Translations under genes and position numbers: made by a program | The notes under the pieces: generated by a model | Database searches by the model: none | Seen by the model: the letters and a program-made list of their open reading frames with translations, nothing else | What the model was told of the DNA's origin: nothing | Source: Blepharisma stoltei | Lineage: Eukaryota > Ciliophora > Heterotrichea > Heterotrichida > Blepharismidae | NCBI GenBank assembly: GCA_914767885.1 | Contig: CAJZBQ010000011.1 | Coordinates: forward strand, 372,001 to 436,000 | Direction of reading: 5' to 3' | Length of the DNA stretch: 64,000 nt | In this document: in pieces, positions 53,472 through 64,000 of the stretch | Layout of the letters: each line of letters starts with the position of its first letter | How positions within the stretch are numbered: the first letter of the stretch is position 1

Positions 53472-55308
53472 AGTTTTTATTATATAATTATAAAGTAAAT
53501 AATAATAACCCAACAGATTTTAAGAATTTTACCATAAATATTATAAACTAAGTTCAAACACCAGCTGCTTGAAATACAGGAAAAAGCCATTTATATAATA
53601 AAGTTGAGAAAAAAACTCGATATTGAAACTAAATTTTTGAAGAATTAATCTATTTGAAATATCCTAAATATTTTTGCAGCCAAATTACAGAAAATAGATT
53701 TTAAATTGTTTTTATAATTATTTCATTTACTTTTATATACATTATAATGGCAAAGACAATATCAAAACCTCTAGGCACAAAGAATTTGCATAAAATTTAT
53801 TTTCACTAATTTTCCATTGAAAAATTTCTAATCAAGGGAGGAAACATTTTTTGGATTGCTAATAATAACAATCAATTTTATGATCAATCTATAATTACCT
53901 CATACATTTTTTAGCTTATTTTATTCGCCTTTTTTAATATACATTTGCATCGCGTCTGCAAAAAAAGCAAAAGTGCAAAATAAAGCAATTTGACATTTCT
54001 GAATTTTATTTAATTTTTTTTATATGCTATAGCAACTAGATTAATGATAAAGCTTAAAGAAGAGGAATAATAAAATAATAATTTTCCTTATCTTAGCACA
54101 TATCCTTCTCAACACCCTAAATCCATTTTAAAAAAATGTACTTCTTTAATCTCAAATTATTTTTATTAGAGATTTTATAGAGAATTATACTTCAATCGCT
54201 CTCCATTTTACAGATTCTTTATTTAGCTTTATATTACAGTTATTTTAAATTCAAGGTCTTAGGTGGACTCAAAATAAATAGAATCATTAGTTTTAGCAAG
54301 ATACATAATAAGCAGGTTTAAAGCATATAATAGAGCAGATCAATGAGTAGAACTAACTAGCTGGCTCCCCTAAGTGTTTTAATAAAATTTAAGAAATGAA
54401 ATAACTGATAAAACAAGATGACGTAAAAAGGTAACAACTCTTTAATCATAGCATCTTTAAGATTCAAAAATTCATTTGGATATTCTTGCTTGATAAATTT
54501 GCAGACGGACATCGCTCATAAGATTTTAGGCATTATCGGAAGGTTTTTCAAGAAACTTACACAGAATGCACCTTATTTAGTGGCCACTTTAATATGAATT
54601 AAGTAAAAAGGAAGCCAGATTAACCTTCAAGAAAGCCAAGAAAATTATGCTTGCACTTGAAAATAATCAAGAAAAGTTAATCCTTACTTAAAAACACTTA
54701 AAATTTAGATGAGCAAATAAAGAACTGAAATTAAATAAAATCACAGCAAAAATAACAAATTTCTATAAATGCTGAGCAAGTTAGGACAATATTATCCAGT
54801 ATATTTCAAGAAAAGGCTTATAGATAGCTGAGTTGTCCCATTTATAAAATTGATTTGAAGGAAAGAATCCCGAAGCAATGAGTCTAAAATAGGAGGATTT
54901 ATTTACGTTTTATTACTTTTCATAAGCCAAATAAAGCTTGCTTTGTGAGATTTAAAGGCAATTATTAATTTTGACATCATTTCCTTGTATTGAAAATCCA
55001 CAATTTTTATGCTTTTTAACCCTTTTTACCAAAAATTTTTGATTTCTTAATTTGAGTTTTTAGTATTAAAGCCATGGATATTGCATATTTGATAAGAAAA
55101 TGGCAAATTCTCAAAATGCTTGATAATTAAGAAGCAATAAAAATCGAACTTCCATTTTTGAGCTGTTTCTCATTGTCAATATACAAAAGTTCTGAGTTAT
55201 TTGCAAAATCTCCAAATTCCTCTTAAACTTATCTAAAAGCGTTTCCATTTAAAATCTGTAACTTATAATTAAACATTTTAAGAATTAGATTATCGTGCAG
55301 CTTATAAT
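53472..55308. other. array spacer, longest
   Basis: About 1.8 kb, AT-rich. AGCCATTTATATAAT lies 116 nt upstream of member G. Nothing else recognised; roughly long enough to have held a lost family member. Confidence 0.4.
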
Positions 55309-55533
55309 TTATTTAAATACAAGTGACTGATCTGGACTTATCACATCTTTTACAACGATTTTATATGCCGTTCCTTTTACATCATAAGAAAACTTGCCAC
55401 TTTCTTGCTGGTTTATAATGAACTTTACAGTAGAGGTAATGATAGTGTTTACATAAATTCCATGAAAAGAAGTATCAACTTCTTCTGGACTTCGCTTTCC
55501 TTTTGAAAGTTTTTGGGAAATGTTGCAACCCAT
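55309..55533 (-). CDS. MGCN microprotein family, member H
   Basis: 74 residues from the second of two adjacent ATGs, so that MGCNISQKLSKGKR exposes Gly2. PEEVDTSFHGIYV replaces EEGDTSLQ. Core FSYDVKGTAYKIVVKDVISPDQSLVFK is nearly that of member I. Confidence 0.8.
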   Translation of the reverse strand: MGCNISQKLSKGKRSPEEVDTSFHGIYVNTIITSTVKFIINQQESGKFSYDVKGTAYKIVVKDVISPDQSLVFK

Positions 55534-57070
55534 CAAATTTTTATATTTATTATATTAATTAATAGCTAATCAGATAATTATAATATTTAGGCTAATTAAG
55601 GTTTCAGAAGTGGAAAATTTAATCGGTTTTAGCTGTTTAATCAATTGATCAGTTTGCTGCCATTTTGCAAGGAGAAAGAAATAGTCCATTTATACAGACT
55701 TATCACAAATTTAAATTCAAGACAAAGATATAAAGATTTAAAGTATTATTTATTCTCAAATTAATTAGTATAAAATTTTTGGCACCTTATTTTTGATTTC
55801 TCATTGTAAAAACATGTAGATATAATTGCTAAAATTAAAAGGAATTTTAAAGGATAAAAGGCAATTAAACTAAGATGCCTGAGTATATAAGGATAAAATC
55901 AAATATATTTAATTCTCAATTAGAAATTGATTTTAAGCGTTAAGAAAGAGTTGAAGCTTGACTAATTAATATTTAATAAAATTATCACATTGTGTATAAG
56001 AGGCTAGAAGCAAAGTCGATTAATTTTATCATCTCCATGAACTACCATTAATATTCACGCCAATAGAAAAGATAATTTTTAAAATGAAAATTTTGATAAA
56101 TTTTATTATTCGATCAAAGAATCAATCTTCAATTTGTATATTATTTATTGAGCAAATTCACTAATAATGATAATTATGGATTTTCTAAATATTAAAAATA
56201 CTTTTTTGGAATACTTAAAAGATATTTTTAATATTGATAAATTTTAAAGCCATTTCTTATGCATGAGCAGAATTTGTTTTTTGCATTAAATCTAGAATGT
56301 TTGAGATCAAAATATGAAAGACTCAAAAAATGGATGAAGAATAATCTAAGTCTTAATGCACAGATAAAGTGGCTTATTCAATACTTTTTCTAATTAAAAT
56401 AAACTAAATTAGCTTTTATTTTAATTTATAAGCCAAAAAAAGACTAAAGACGATAATAAAATTTTTTAACGTAATTAAAAATTTGCTTGATTTGTATTTC
56501 TAATTTATATTTCAGTTTATATATAGCATTAATTGCTTCAGGCTTATTGAAAAGCATCAAGTTTTTGAGTTTTTTTTTTCAATTTCAATAACTTTTGGAA
56601 CTTAGAAAATGGTTATTAATTCAAAAGAATTTTATCGTAAATCAACATATAATCGCCAGAATCTGCTTTTTAATCGTTTTTTTAAATTATTCAGACCTAA
56701 ACTTATCATTTTTCCTTCAATATCCATTAATGTCCGGAAATATCTCTCACCTCATCATCTTTAAATTGAGGATTTTTTTTTGAACGTAATATTGTTGAAT
56801 TTTAATTTATTTTATAAAAATTAATCGATTCACTGGAAATTGTTTAATTAATATTCTACCTGCACTGTTTCATCAAATAAAGCTAAAAATTGTTCTATAA
56901 AAATTAGTATTTTCACGTATAAAATTTCCTAGTGAAAAAAGATTTTAAATTTAAAGGGAAGAGTTATGACCTAAAGATTTAGATCAGTTGAACAAAAAAA
57001 ATTAATTCAAAATCAATTAGTTAAATTTACATATCCTCAGATATCTGATCAACTCATGAAGAATAAAGTT
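55534..57070. other. array spacer
   Basis: AT-rich; GTCCATTTATACAG 153 nt upstream of member H. No gene or MITE recognised. Confidence 0.4.
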
Positions 57071-57292
57071 TTATTTAAAAGCAAGTGACTGATCAGGACT
57101 CTTCACATCACTTATTACAATTTTATAAGCGAGTCCTTTTATGTTATAAGAAAACTTATGATTTTCTGTTGGATTTATCATAATTTCCACAGCAGGGGAA
57201 ATATTATCTGCACAAACATCTTGAAGAGAGGTATCACCTTCTTCTTGGCTTTGTCTCAATTTTAAGCCTTTATGAGGAATGCCACAGCCCAT
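57071..57292 (-). CDS. MGCG microprotein family, member I
   Basis: 73 residues from the ATG of MGCGIPHKGLKLRQ (an upstream ATG at 57316 is disfavoured). QEEGDTSLQDVCADN; core FSYNIKGLAYKIVISDVKSPDQSLAFK. Pairs with member H. Confidence 0.8.
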   Translation of the reverse strand: MGCGIPHKGLKLRQSQEEGDTSLQDVCADNISPAVEIMINPTENHKFSYNIKGLAYKIVISDVKSPDQSLAFK

Positions 57293-58502
57293 TGTATTAT
57301 TAATTTTATAATACATTAATTCATAGTTGCACTAGAACAATTAAAAGACTTAGATAGTAAATAAAGTTTCAATAAGTAAAATATTCTTATAAGATCAGTA
57401 ATGACTCCATATTTAGTAGTATAAAATAAATCATGCCATTTTTGTACAAAATGTATTGAAATGAGTTTTGACTATAAAATAAATTTTAATTTCAAATTTT
57501 TAGTAATGACACCTTAATATATTTTTTTGAATCCTATTCATTATTAACCTTCTTTAGTTAAGAAATCATATTTTTGTAGTTCCTTTAATCTTCTTAGCAA
57601 TAGAAATCCCACATTTTATATTTCATGAGATTAACTTCGATACCAAAATAACTTTGTGGTGTATAAGCTTTTAATTTATTTGCGTCAAGCAGCATTAAGC
57701 TTCAAGTTAGTTATTTCATAATTCCAAATAAGAGATTTCTCAATTAATTTTCTGATAAAGATAAACTAAGCAGAATCTTAGATAATCATCAGCGATACGG
57801 ACTAACCTTTTTTTTTCTATTTCATCTATTTTTAATTCTCTATCATGCACACAGTTTAATATTTTTTATTTAATTACAGTCGAAAATATGCATATTTTAT
57901 ATAATAACGGATAAGCTATTTCATTTATTAGTAAAATTATGCAAAGTCGTCAGCCATTAAGGTTCTTCCTGAAGTTAGATTTACTGGAAGTCTGGCTAAA
58001 GAAATATTATTATATCAAAGTTCTTTAATAGTTGAGCTTTACCGTCAACAAATGCATGCTTAAGTATTAGGATTTTTCTTTCTCTTAAGGATAATTTATA
58101 TTTTAAATGCATTTTTTCAATTGACCATTGAAATATTTATTATAATAATATAGCAATAATTTTCTCTAGAATATTAATCTATTCAAAATACTGTCAAGCA
58201 TTTTGAAAATATAAACTCGATGATCGATATTATTTGATTTAGTCCAAAATTAATTTAAATTATCGCTCTTCGATCATTGAATATATAAGCTTTAGCCGCT
58301 TATGATCTTATCGCACTTAAAGCTGACATTTTAAACATTTAAATACCATTTTTATACTTATAAATAAAGCAGATTATCACATACTTCTATAAGAATTTCC
58401 GTTTCAGTGAAAAAATAATTTGACGAACCTAAAATCTAAAGAAAAATTCTTAATATTATTTGATGCAGAAAATGAATTAACTAATATCAATTTATACACA
58501 AA
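57293..58502. other. array spacer
   Basis: AT-rich spacer before the DUSP; ATGCCATTTTTGTAC 144 nt upstream of member I. Nothing else seen. Confidence 0.4.
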
Positions 58503-58991
58503 TTATCTTAAGAATAAATTCAATCTCTCTTCTCCAATCTCTCTAAGCTGCTTTTGAAAGCCTAAATTAGGAAATATGCATTTTCTTTTCTGGAGAACCA
58601 CATTGCTAGCTTGAGCAAAGTTAATTAAATATTTTCCCATAAGATAAGCAATCACGATGCTTGCACTCCTTGAAACTCCTGCTTGACAGTGGACAAGAAC
58701 TTTTTCGCCTTCTAATAGATGCTGATGAATAAAACGAAGAGCTCCAGGAAGATGCTTTGAAATATCTTCCATCGGAGAATCCTCAATAGCTATAAAATGA
58801 TAAGTAATTCCATCAAATTGTGGTGAATCACTAGAACAGTCAAGAGCTTGAACAATATATTTAATGCTGTACTCTCTGAGAAATTGCTCGTTACCTCCTG
58901 CCATTAGACTTCCTAGATATAGATTTGGCTCGATCTCATGCATTGGAGTTTCAACATGGCTCATGAACTCTTCAAATTCAAAATCATCCAT
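58503..58991 (-). CDS. dual-specificity protein phosphatase (copy 2)
   Basis: 162 residues, uninterrupted. ETPMHEIEPNLYLGSL, IKYIVQALD, ITYHFIAIEDSP, and the active site VLVHCQAGVSRSASIVIAYLMGKY with Cys, Arg and the preceding His in place. Paralogue of 39738-40407. It sits inside the MGCG array between members I and J, on the same strand. Confidence 0.92.
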   Translation of the reverse strand: MDDFEFEEFMSHVETPMHEIEPNLYLGSLMAGGNEQFLREYSIKYIVQALDCSSDSPQFDGITYHFIAIEDSPMEDISKHLPGALRFIHQHLLEGEKVLVHCQAGVSRSASIVIAYLMGKYLINFAQASNVVLQKRKCIFPNLGFQKQLREIGEERLNLFLR

Positions 58992-59762
58992 CATATGATA
59001 TTAATATTAAGATATATAAACGACGCTGTTCAATTCACACACCTTAACTATTTTTTCTTGATTTTATATAAATTTCAGTATTTATTAACATGGTAAACTA
59101 ATTTTATAAATCTTTGCAAACAATCTTTTAGAATAGAAGACCAAATCTGAATAATTTACTATTTTAAAACTATTTGATTGATAAATCATACTGTTTCTAA
59201 TTGATTATTTCAATTGGCAGTTTCAAAGATTTTTTTTTCTAAGAATTTTAGCGTCAGCAAAAAAGAGAATTGTTAAATTTTAACTTTAAAAATATATTTA
59301 ATAGACTTCTGGCTAAAATCTATTTATATTTTAATGTCGATACTGATATCATCTTAATAATTCTAATAATTTTTTAGTCAGTGATTACGCTAAAAAGCCA
59401 TATTTAAGTGTCAAGTAATATGAGTTTAAAATAAAAAACTCTAAGCATCATTAATTCTAGATCAAATTGAAGGATCTAACATGATTTTCTCAATTAAAAC
59501 TGCAATTTATTAGTGTTTTATCTGGTTATTTTAAATTATTCCAAAATTTATTGAAGCTAACCATAATTTAATAATTCTTTCAATGATTCCAAGCTATTAA
59601 TGAAACAGTTTAGAAATAGAATTTTTTTAACAATTAGCTATGCAAATAATTCCTAAAAATTAGGCCTTTATAGCAAAACGCAAAGTAATTATAATATAAA
59701 ACCGTCTTTTAGTTAATTACTTATTAATACTCAACATTTCTTTGTCAGCATGCACAGCTTCT
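58992..59762. other. array spacer
   Basis: AT-rich spacer between DUSP copy 2 and member J; no feature recognised. Confidence 0.4.
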
Positions 59763-59987
59763 CTACTCTGCAGAAATAGATTGATTAGGTGTAGCTTTAA
59801 AGCTTACAACAATTTTGTAATGAACTCCTTGGACCTTATAATTTAAAGATCGCAAGCTGGTAAAATTTTCTCTGGTTTCTCTAAAAGGGGATCCAAGATG
59901 TTTAGTGTTGCTTTTATAACAAGTTTCTGACTCCTCTTCATTCAAGACCTTTGATTTGATTTTTTTTGACGATATTGAACAGCCCAT
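59763..59987 (-). CDS. MGCS microprotein family, member J (most diverged)
   Basis: 74 residues from the ATG of MGCSISSKKIKSKVL; an upstream ATG at 60026 is less likely. LNEEESETCYKSN corresponds to the EEGDTSLQ block. Core LNYKVQGVHYKIVVSFKATPNQS. Upstream boundary of the array. Confidence 0.78.
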   Translation of the reverse strand: MGCSISSKKIKSKVLNEEESETCYKSNTKHLGSPFRETRENFTSLRSLNYKVQGVHYKIVVSFKATPNQSISAE

Positions 59988-60865
59988 TTCTTTTTTGTAA
60001 GGAATAATATATATATAAAATGACACAAAACTTCAGCTATTTCACGCTATTAATATGGAAATCTAAAAAAGAAATTGCCACTTTTAGAATTTAGCCAGTT
60101 TTGTGTTTTCTTTTTAATTTCTAATGGGCAATCGCTTTAAAGCTCATTACCTTTATGTGCTGATGGTATATTAGAATAAATTTGCTATCATCCCTCCAAT
60201 CAAGCTAAATTTACAATTGATTTTAAAAAATTTAAATTTTAATGACTTGAAAAGCCGTAATTTAATAAAATAATTATGTTATAGAATCAAGCTAATTAAA
60301 AATTAGACTAATTTTCTAGGGTTTTAAATCGAAATATTTATTAATCATACATCAAAGTGGTATATTCAAAGTGAGGCATGAAAAAAATTGTTCCACAGAG
60401 AAAGATCAATTATTCTGACTTACAAAGATGATTAAGTAATTAAAAAAGTTAGCCAGTGAAAAATTAATTTGCATATAATTTTAAGAATAAAGCCTTTAAT
60501 TGATAGAATTTCCATGGATAATTTATTAATTTTAAAGCTTTTCATTTTTGGTGAGGGCCAGTAAAGATAGAGAATTAATATAAATAATTCAACAATTAAA
60601 TATTTGACATAAATCTTAGTCTTTAATCGTTATCACAAAGGCAAAAAAATATTTAGCCTTATTAAATCATTTTCTCGCCAATATCTTCACGAAATCTTTT
60701 AGCAATCAATTACCTCATTGAGAAATGAATTCTTAATTTGATTTTCAGTCTTTGAAGCTAGGCTAGTTTTAATAGGCTTCATAATTTTACAACGTTAAAT
60801 AGCATGCTTTAGCTGTAAAAAATCAAGCTGGCTTACTAGCCATATTCTATCAAAACTTTTTATAA
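59988..60865. other. divergent intergenic region
   Basis: AT-rich, between member J (minus) and the SLX9-like gene (plus). No repeat recognised. Confidence 0.4.
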
Positions 60866-61273
60866 ATGGTGAAAGGGACACTCAAACTTAAAGAAATCGA
60901 CCAAAGCATTGAAAAATTAGAAGGAGGGAAAAAGAAAGGAAAGCAAAGAAAAATAAAAACATTAAAAAGTAATTTATAGCTAGAAAAAGCAATTGATAAG
61001 GCATTGAAGAAAGAAAAGAAATCAAAAAAGAAAGGAGGATCTTTCTCAAAATTATCAACCTTAGGAGATGCTCTAATGGAAATTGAAACAAAAAATCAAG
61101 AAGATTTGCATCAAAGCCATTTATCGAAAAAAGAATCACAGATAATCCAGTAAACAATATTCAGAAATCGAGACACACAAAGAGTCCAAGCTATTTTGGA
61201 TCATCCATTATTTAAAGCGAACCCTCTTCAGGCAATCCAGCAGCATTTGCAAAGCCAATTTAATAAAAATTAA
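60866..61273 (+). CDS. SLX9-like ribosome biogenesis protein, two 15-nt introns
   Basis: 125 residues after splicing 60969-60983 and 61150-61164 (each 15 nt). Lys-rich N-terminal half, then GGSFSKLSTLGDALMEIE and, across the second splice, NRDTQRVQAILDHPLFKANPLQAIQQHLQ, the C-terminal signature of SLX9/FAM207A. SLX9 is a pre-40S factor acting in 18S rRNA processing. The ATG is embedded in TATAAATGG. Unspliced, the frame is closed by TAG and TAA. Confidence 0.85.
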
Positions 61274-61373
61274 CTATGATTTATCTTTTTTGAAGAAATT
61301 TATTTAAAGTAACTAATTATAAGCAAAGCACATTAACCTGAAATAAATCCTTATGGATAGATTTAGTTATACT

Positions 61374-62222
61374 TTACTGAATTATACATTCCAAACATGA
61401 CTTTTTGGGCGTCTCCCTCTGCGAATTTTCTAATTGCTTTTTGAGATTTTCTTTTTGATTTCTCAGCATTTCCAAATTAATGTAGTTTTCTTCTATTTCT
61501 TTGCGTTTTTGAGTTGACTTCTTTATTGTTGCTTCTAATTTCATTGCTTCTTTAGATAACAAAATTTTATCTTTTATTACATTTCCAAGCTTGTCATCTA
61601 ACTTCCTTATCCAATTCACTCTATCTTCAACTATTCTGCTTTTTCTCCTTCTAAATCTATTTTCAATTTCAAGCACTCCTAATTCTTTTTCGATTCTTGT
61701 ATTTTCTTTCAATTTTTCTTCGACTGCTTCTCTTAATTTTGTTCTATTGTCATATTGATTTTTGATATTTTGTATTTCTTTTTCTATTAACTGGTATTTT
61801 CCTTTTAAAACTTCGACCATCGTCACATCTCTTTTTTTCTCTTCTATAACGTTCGTTATGTAATATTGAAGCTCCTCAATTACTTGCTTTGACCTTGAAA
61901 CTTCATACTCAACTGAAACAGTGCTTAGTCTATGGACATATATTTTAAAGCAGTCGTCACAAATTCTTTTAGCTATATTAAATATGGGATGGTAAGTCTT
62001 TTGTTCTGAACATTTCGAGCAAACACCCCGTCAACAAAATTTGCATCGGTACTTTCGCTTTGTTATACCGAATTCAGATTTGCATATTATGCAAGCTGTG
62101 TCTTGAAGATATAAATCTTTATCTGCATTTGGATCAACTCCTATTAGTAGTGGATTAATATTTTGCGCATGAGTTAATGAATTAGGAGGATTTGCAGATC
62201 CAAATGATATAGACTCCACCAT
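61374..62222 (-). CDS. FYVE-like zinc finger and coiled-coil protein (paralogue)
   Basis: About 282 residues from the ATG of MVESISFGSANPP (62220-62222; an upstream ATG at 62276 is possible). ACIICKSEFG, then RCKFCWRGVCSKCSEQKTYHP, IAKRICDDCF: the same finger as the protein at 6975-8108, with the CWRG Trp encoded by TGA at 62031. Then a coiled coil to the end (LKENTRIEKELGVLEIENRF), closing KKSCLECIIQ. Confidence 0.8.
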
Positions 62223-62958
62223 TTTAAAAGAGTGTGATTTGTGGGGAAAATAATTGCATTTTAATTTGGAATTCATTAGTTCTAAGAAATGGGATTTTAT
62301 CCAAATGACAATCCAGTTTTCAGGGCTCTATCATCCGCTTATATAGGAATGAATATTCAATGTGAATTCAAATTATAATGCTTGAAATCTGCTTACTGTT
62401 CCTTTCTGACATGAGCAAATATAAATTTCATGTAAGGTAAAAGATTTGTTTAAGCATCAAATTTGCCTATAATTACTTTTTTTAAAATCAGTTTTATTTA
62501 AAAAAATACTGCGCTGAAAGGCTTTGAATATTTTAGTAGATAAGCATCCATTTCTCTTTAAGACATATTAATAGTTTTAGCGTAAACAAACCAATCAAGT
62601 ATCTATTTTAATATTACGCTTTATTCATTAAAAATTTACATGAAAATAACAAGAAAATTTCCTGAACCATGGGAATAATTACTACACGATTTGATATATT
62701 CTAAGTATAATTCATAATTATTATCACAAAACCTTTAGCTAATTCTGTTAAATTAAAAGCACTTACATTCTAAAACATAAATTAATTCAAATTTTATGAT
62801 AGGGATTGTTTTAAAATTTTGAAAAAAAAATCACAATAAAATTATTAATTAAAAGAAAAGTTAACCATGAGCGAATATTTTTCTTCCCGGAGGAGTAAGT
62901 ATAATAAAAAATATATATAAATGGCATTATATAAATTGTAATTTGATTAAACCGTTAG
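62223..62958. other. divergent intergenic region with a decayed MITE
   Basis: AT-rich. A remnant of the BogoMITE right half lies at about 62700-62897 (core AGCTAATTCTGTTAAATT, then CATGAGCGAATATTTTTCTTC and GGAGGAGTA). ATAAATGGC at 62917-62925 is 34 nt upstream of the next start. Confidence 0.55.
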
Positions 62959-64000
62959 ATGCTATCCCAAAATTTCGAGCCCTTCAATTTATCAAGCGAT
63001 TCATCTATTAATTTTCCTTTAGAATTCAAGGAGTCTCTAATAAGACTTGACGATATTTTTGATACTGATCCGCAAAATCAAGTTGCAGAAAAGGTTGAAT
63101 TCCAATTAATGAAAAAAAGGAGTAAATTCAAAGAAATTTCAAACGATGAGCTGCTATCTTCAAAAAGTATTCCAAATGAATTTTTCCCTCCACAACAGAA
63201 TATTGATTTCGATAATAGGCAAGAATTGCATACAATAAATGCTAATAGAGGAAATCAGAGATATCGAAATATATTATCAAAACTAAATCAGCGAAGGAGT
63301 GAAGAACATAAGTTACAAGCCAACCAAATCCCTACAAATGTTCAAGAAATTCATAGCCAAGCTGATAATGACCCTCAAGCATCCAGAAATATCAGATTAT
63401 CAACAGTTTATACAAACCCTAGCATAGACTCATTTAAAGTTTTTTCTAATTTTTCTAACGAAACTGAACCAATTTCCCCTGTCTATGCGTTTGATTTAGA
63501 TAGAATTCAGTTAACTAATGGAAACCAAGAAACAAATACAAATTTATATGTAGATCACCAAGACACAGAACCTAATATCCCTGTCTTTAAATTTGAGAAA
63601 TTTATTCAAAAATATAATCAGCCTGTAGCTATATATTGTGATAAGTGCTGCCAAAATACTCAAGTTCAAATTTCATTTAGGTTAAAATCATTACTTCTAT
63701 CCTCCATCAGCGAATAAAATTTTTTATTCTCTCTATTTTTTAAAAGTATCCAAAATTAATAGAGTTTATAATAAAATTCATGTTTAGAATGCAAGCTATT
63801 TAAATTCAGTAGAATTAGCGAGAGATTTTTATATAATAATTATCACTTATATATCAAAATATTTTTTCATAATTTTTTTACTGACTACGGTGGATAGATT
63901 GCTTGCAGAAAATAGACATTTTCAAATGATATTTTTTGTTCATAACAAGGGGAATTAGGATTTTGGAAAACTCTTGGATTTGTCTTCCAAGCTTTTCGCT
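62959..64000 (+). CDS. LITAF-domain protein, 3' end outside the window
   Basis: About 245 residues to the IES at 63692, then continuing past the window end. The N-terminal 200 residues are polar and disordered. Then YNQPVAIYCDKCCQNTQVQISFRLKSL, and after excision GFWKTLGFVFQAFR. The CDKC knuckle followed by T-x-(V/I) and a hydrophobic helix is the LITAF (LPS-induced TNF factor) zinc domain, a membrane-inserted module of late endosomes. The second zinc knuckle lies beyond the edge. Without excision the frame stops at TAA 63715-63717. Confidence 0.72.
63692..63957. mobile_element. decayed BogoMITE IES in the LITAF gene, 264 bp
   Basis: TTACTTCTATCCTCCATCAGC at left and TTTTTTGTTCATAACAAGGGG at right are mutated MITE ends; the core ATTCAGTAGAATTAGCGAGAG is also recognisable. 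Excision between the TAs restores LKSLGFWKTLGF. Confidence 0.8.

Noticed and set aside
60888-61157. 89-residue hydrophobic minus-strand frame
   Set aside because: It is the shadow of the Lys-rich SLX9-like gene on the plus strand.

Overview
The window reads as germline (micronuclear) DNA of a heterotrich ciliate, most likely Blepharisma. Three lines of evidence support this. (1) UGA is read as Trp: conserved proteins run straight through in-frame TGA at Trp positions, while TAA and TAG end genes. (2) Spliceosomal introns are only 15-16 nt, of the form GTA...TAG or GTA...CAG. (3) Many genes are broken by AT-rich inserts, usually between two TA dinucleotides, whose removal restores frame and homology. 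These are internal eliminated sequences (IESs). The commonest insert is a MITE with ACTCCCCC...GGGGGAGT ends, and one long copy carries a decayed pogo-type transposase. This matches published work on Blepharisma stoltei, where MITEs derived from a germline-limited Pogo transposon are abundant IESs. The species name is inference.

Layout. 1-6.6 kb: the 3' end of a membrane protein gene, a small CaaX protein, two MITEs, a Rab8-like GTPase, a secreted glycerophosphodiesterase and an acylated LRR protein. 7-13 kb: FYVE-like coiled-coil protein, RIO2 kinase, Cache/HAMP membrane sensor and a coiled-coil protein with three mini-introns. 13-17.7 kb: UPF2, broken by five inserts. 18-30.4 kb: DONSON-like, CCDC81-like, a basic hypothetical protein, CFAP58, a DTW-domain protein and MON2, packed 11-21 bp apart where they converge or run in tandem. 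30.9-40.4 kb: proteasome beta-2, a retinoblastoma-like protein, YjbQ-family protein, SSNA1/DIP13, an FHA protein split by a 2.2-kb pogo-bearing IES and a 0.58-kb retroposon-like insert, and a dual-specificity phosphatase. 40.4-42.8 kb: almost pure repeats. 42.8-60 kb: ten diverged, same-strand copies of a gene for a ~75-residue MGCG protein, with a second DUSP near the end. 60.8-64 kb: SLX9-like, a second FYVE-like coiled-coil protein, and a LITAF-domain gene running off the end.

Functionally these are mostly housekeeping genes (ribosome biogenesis, mRNA surveillance, proteasome, vesicle traffic, cilia, cell cycle) without operon logic. The window is of interest for germline architecture: several unrelated MITE families with the same G/C-run ends, short foldback IESs, IESs down to 51 bp, GC-rich retroposon-like inserts with 10-17 bp target duplications inside exons, nested insertions, and the tandem family of predicted lipid-anchored microproteins.
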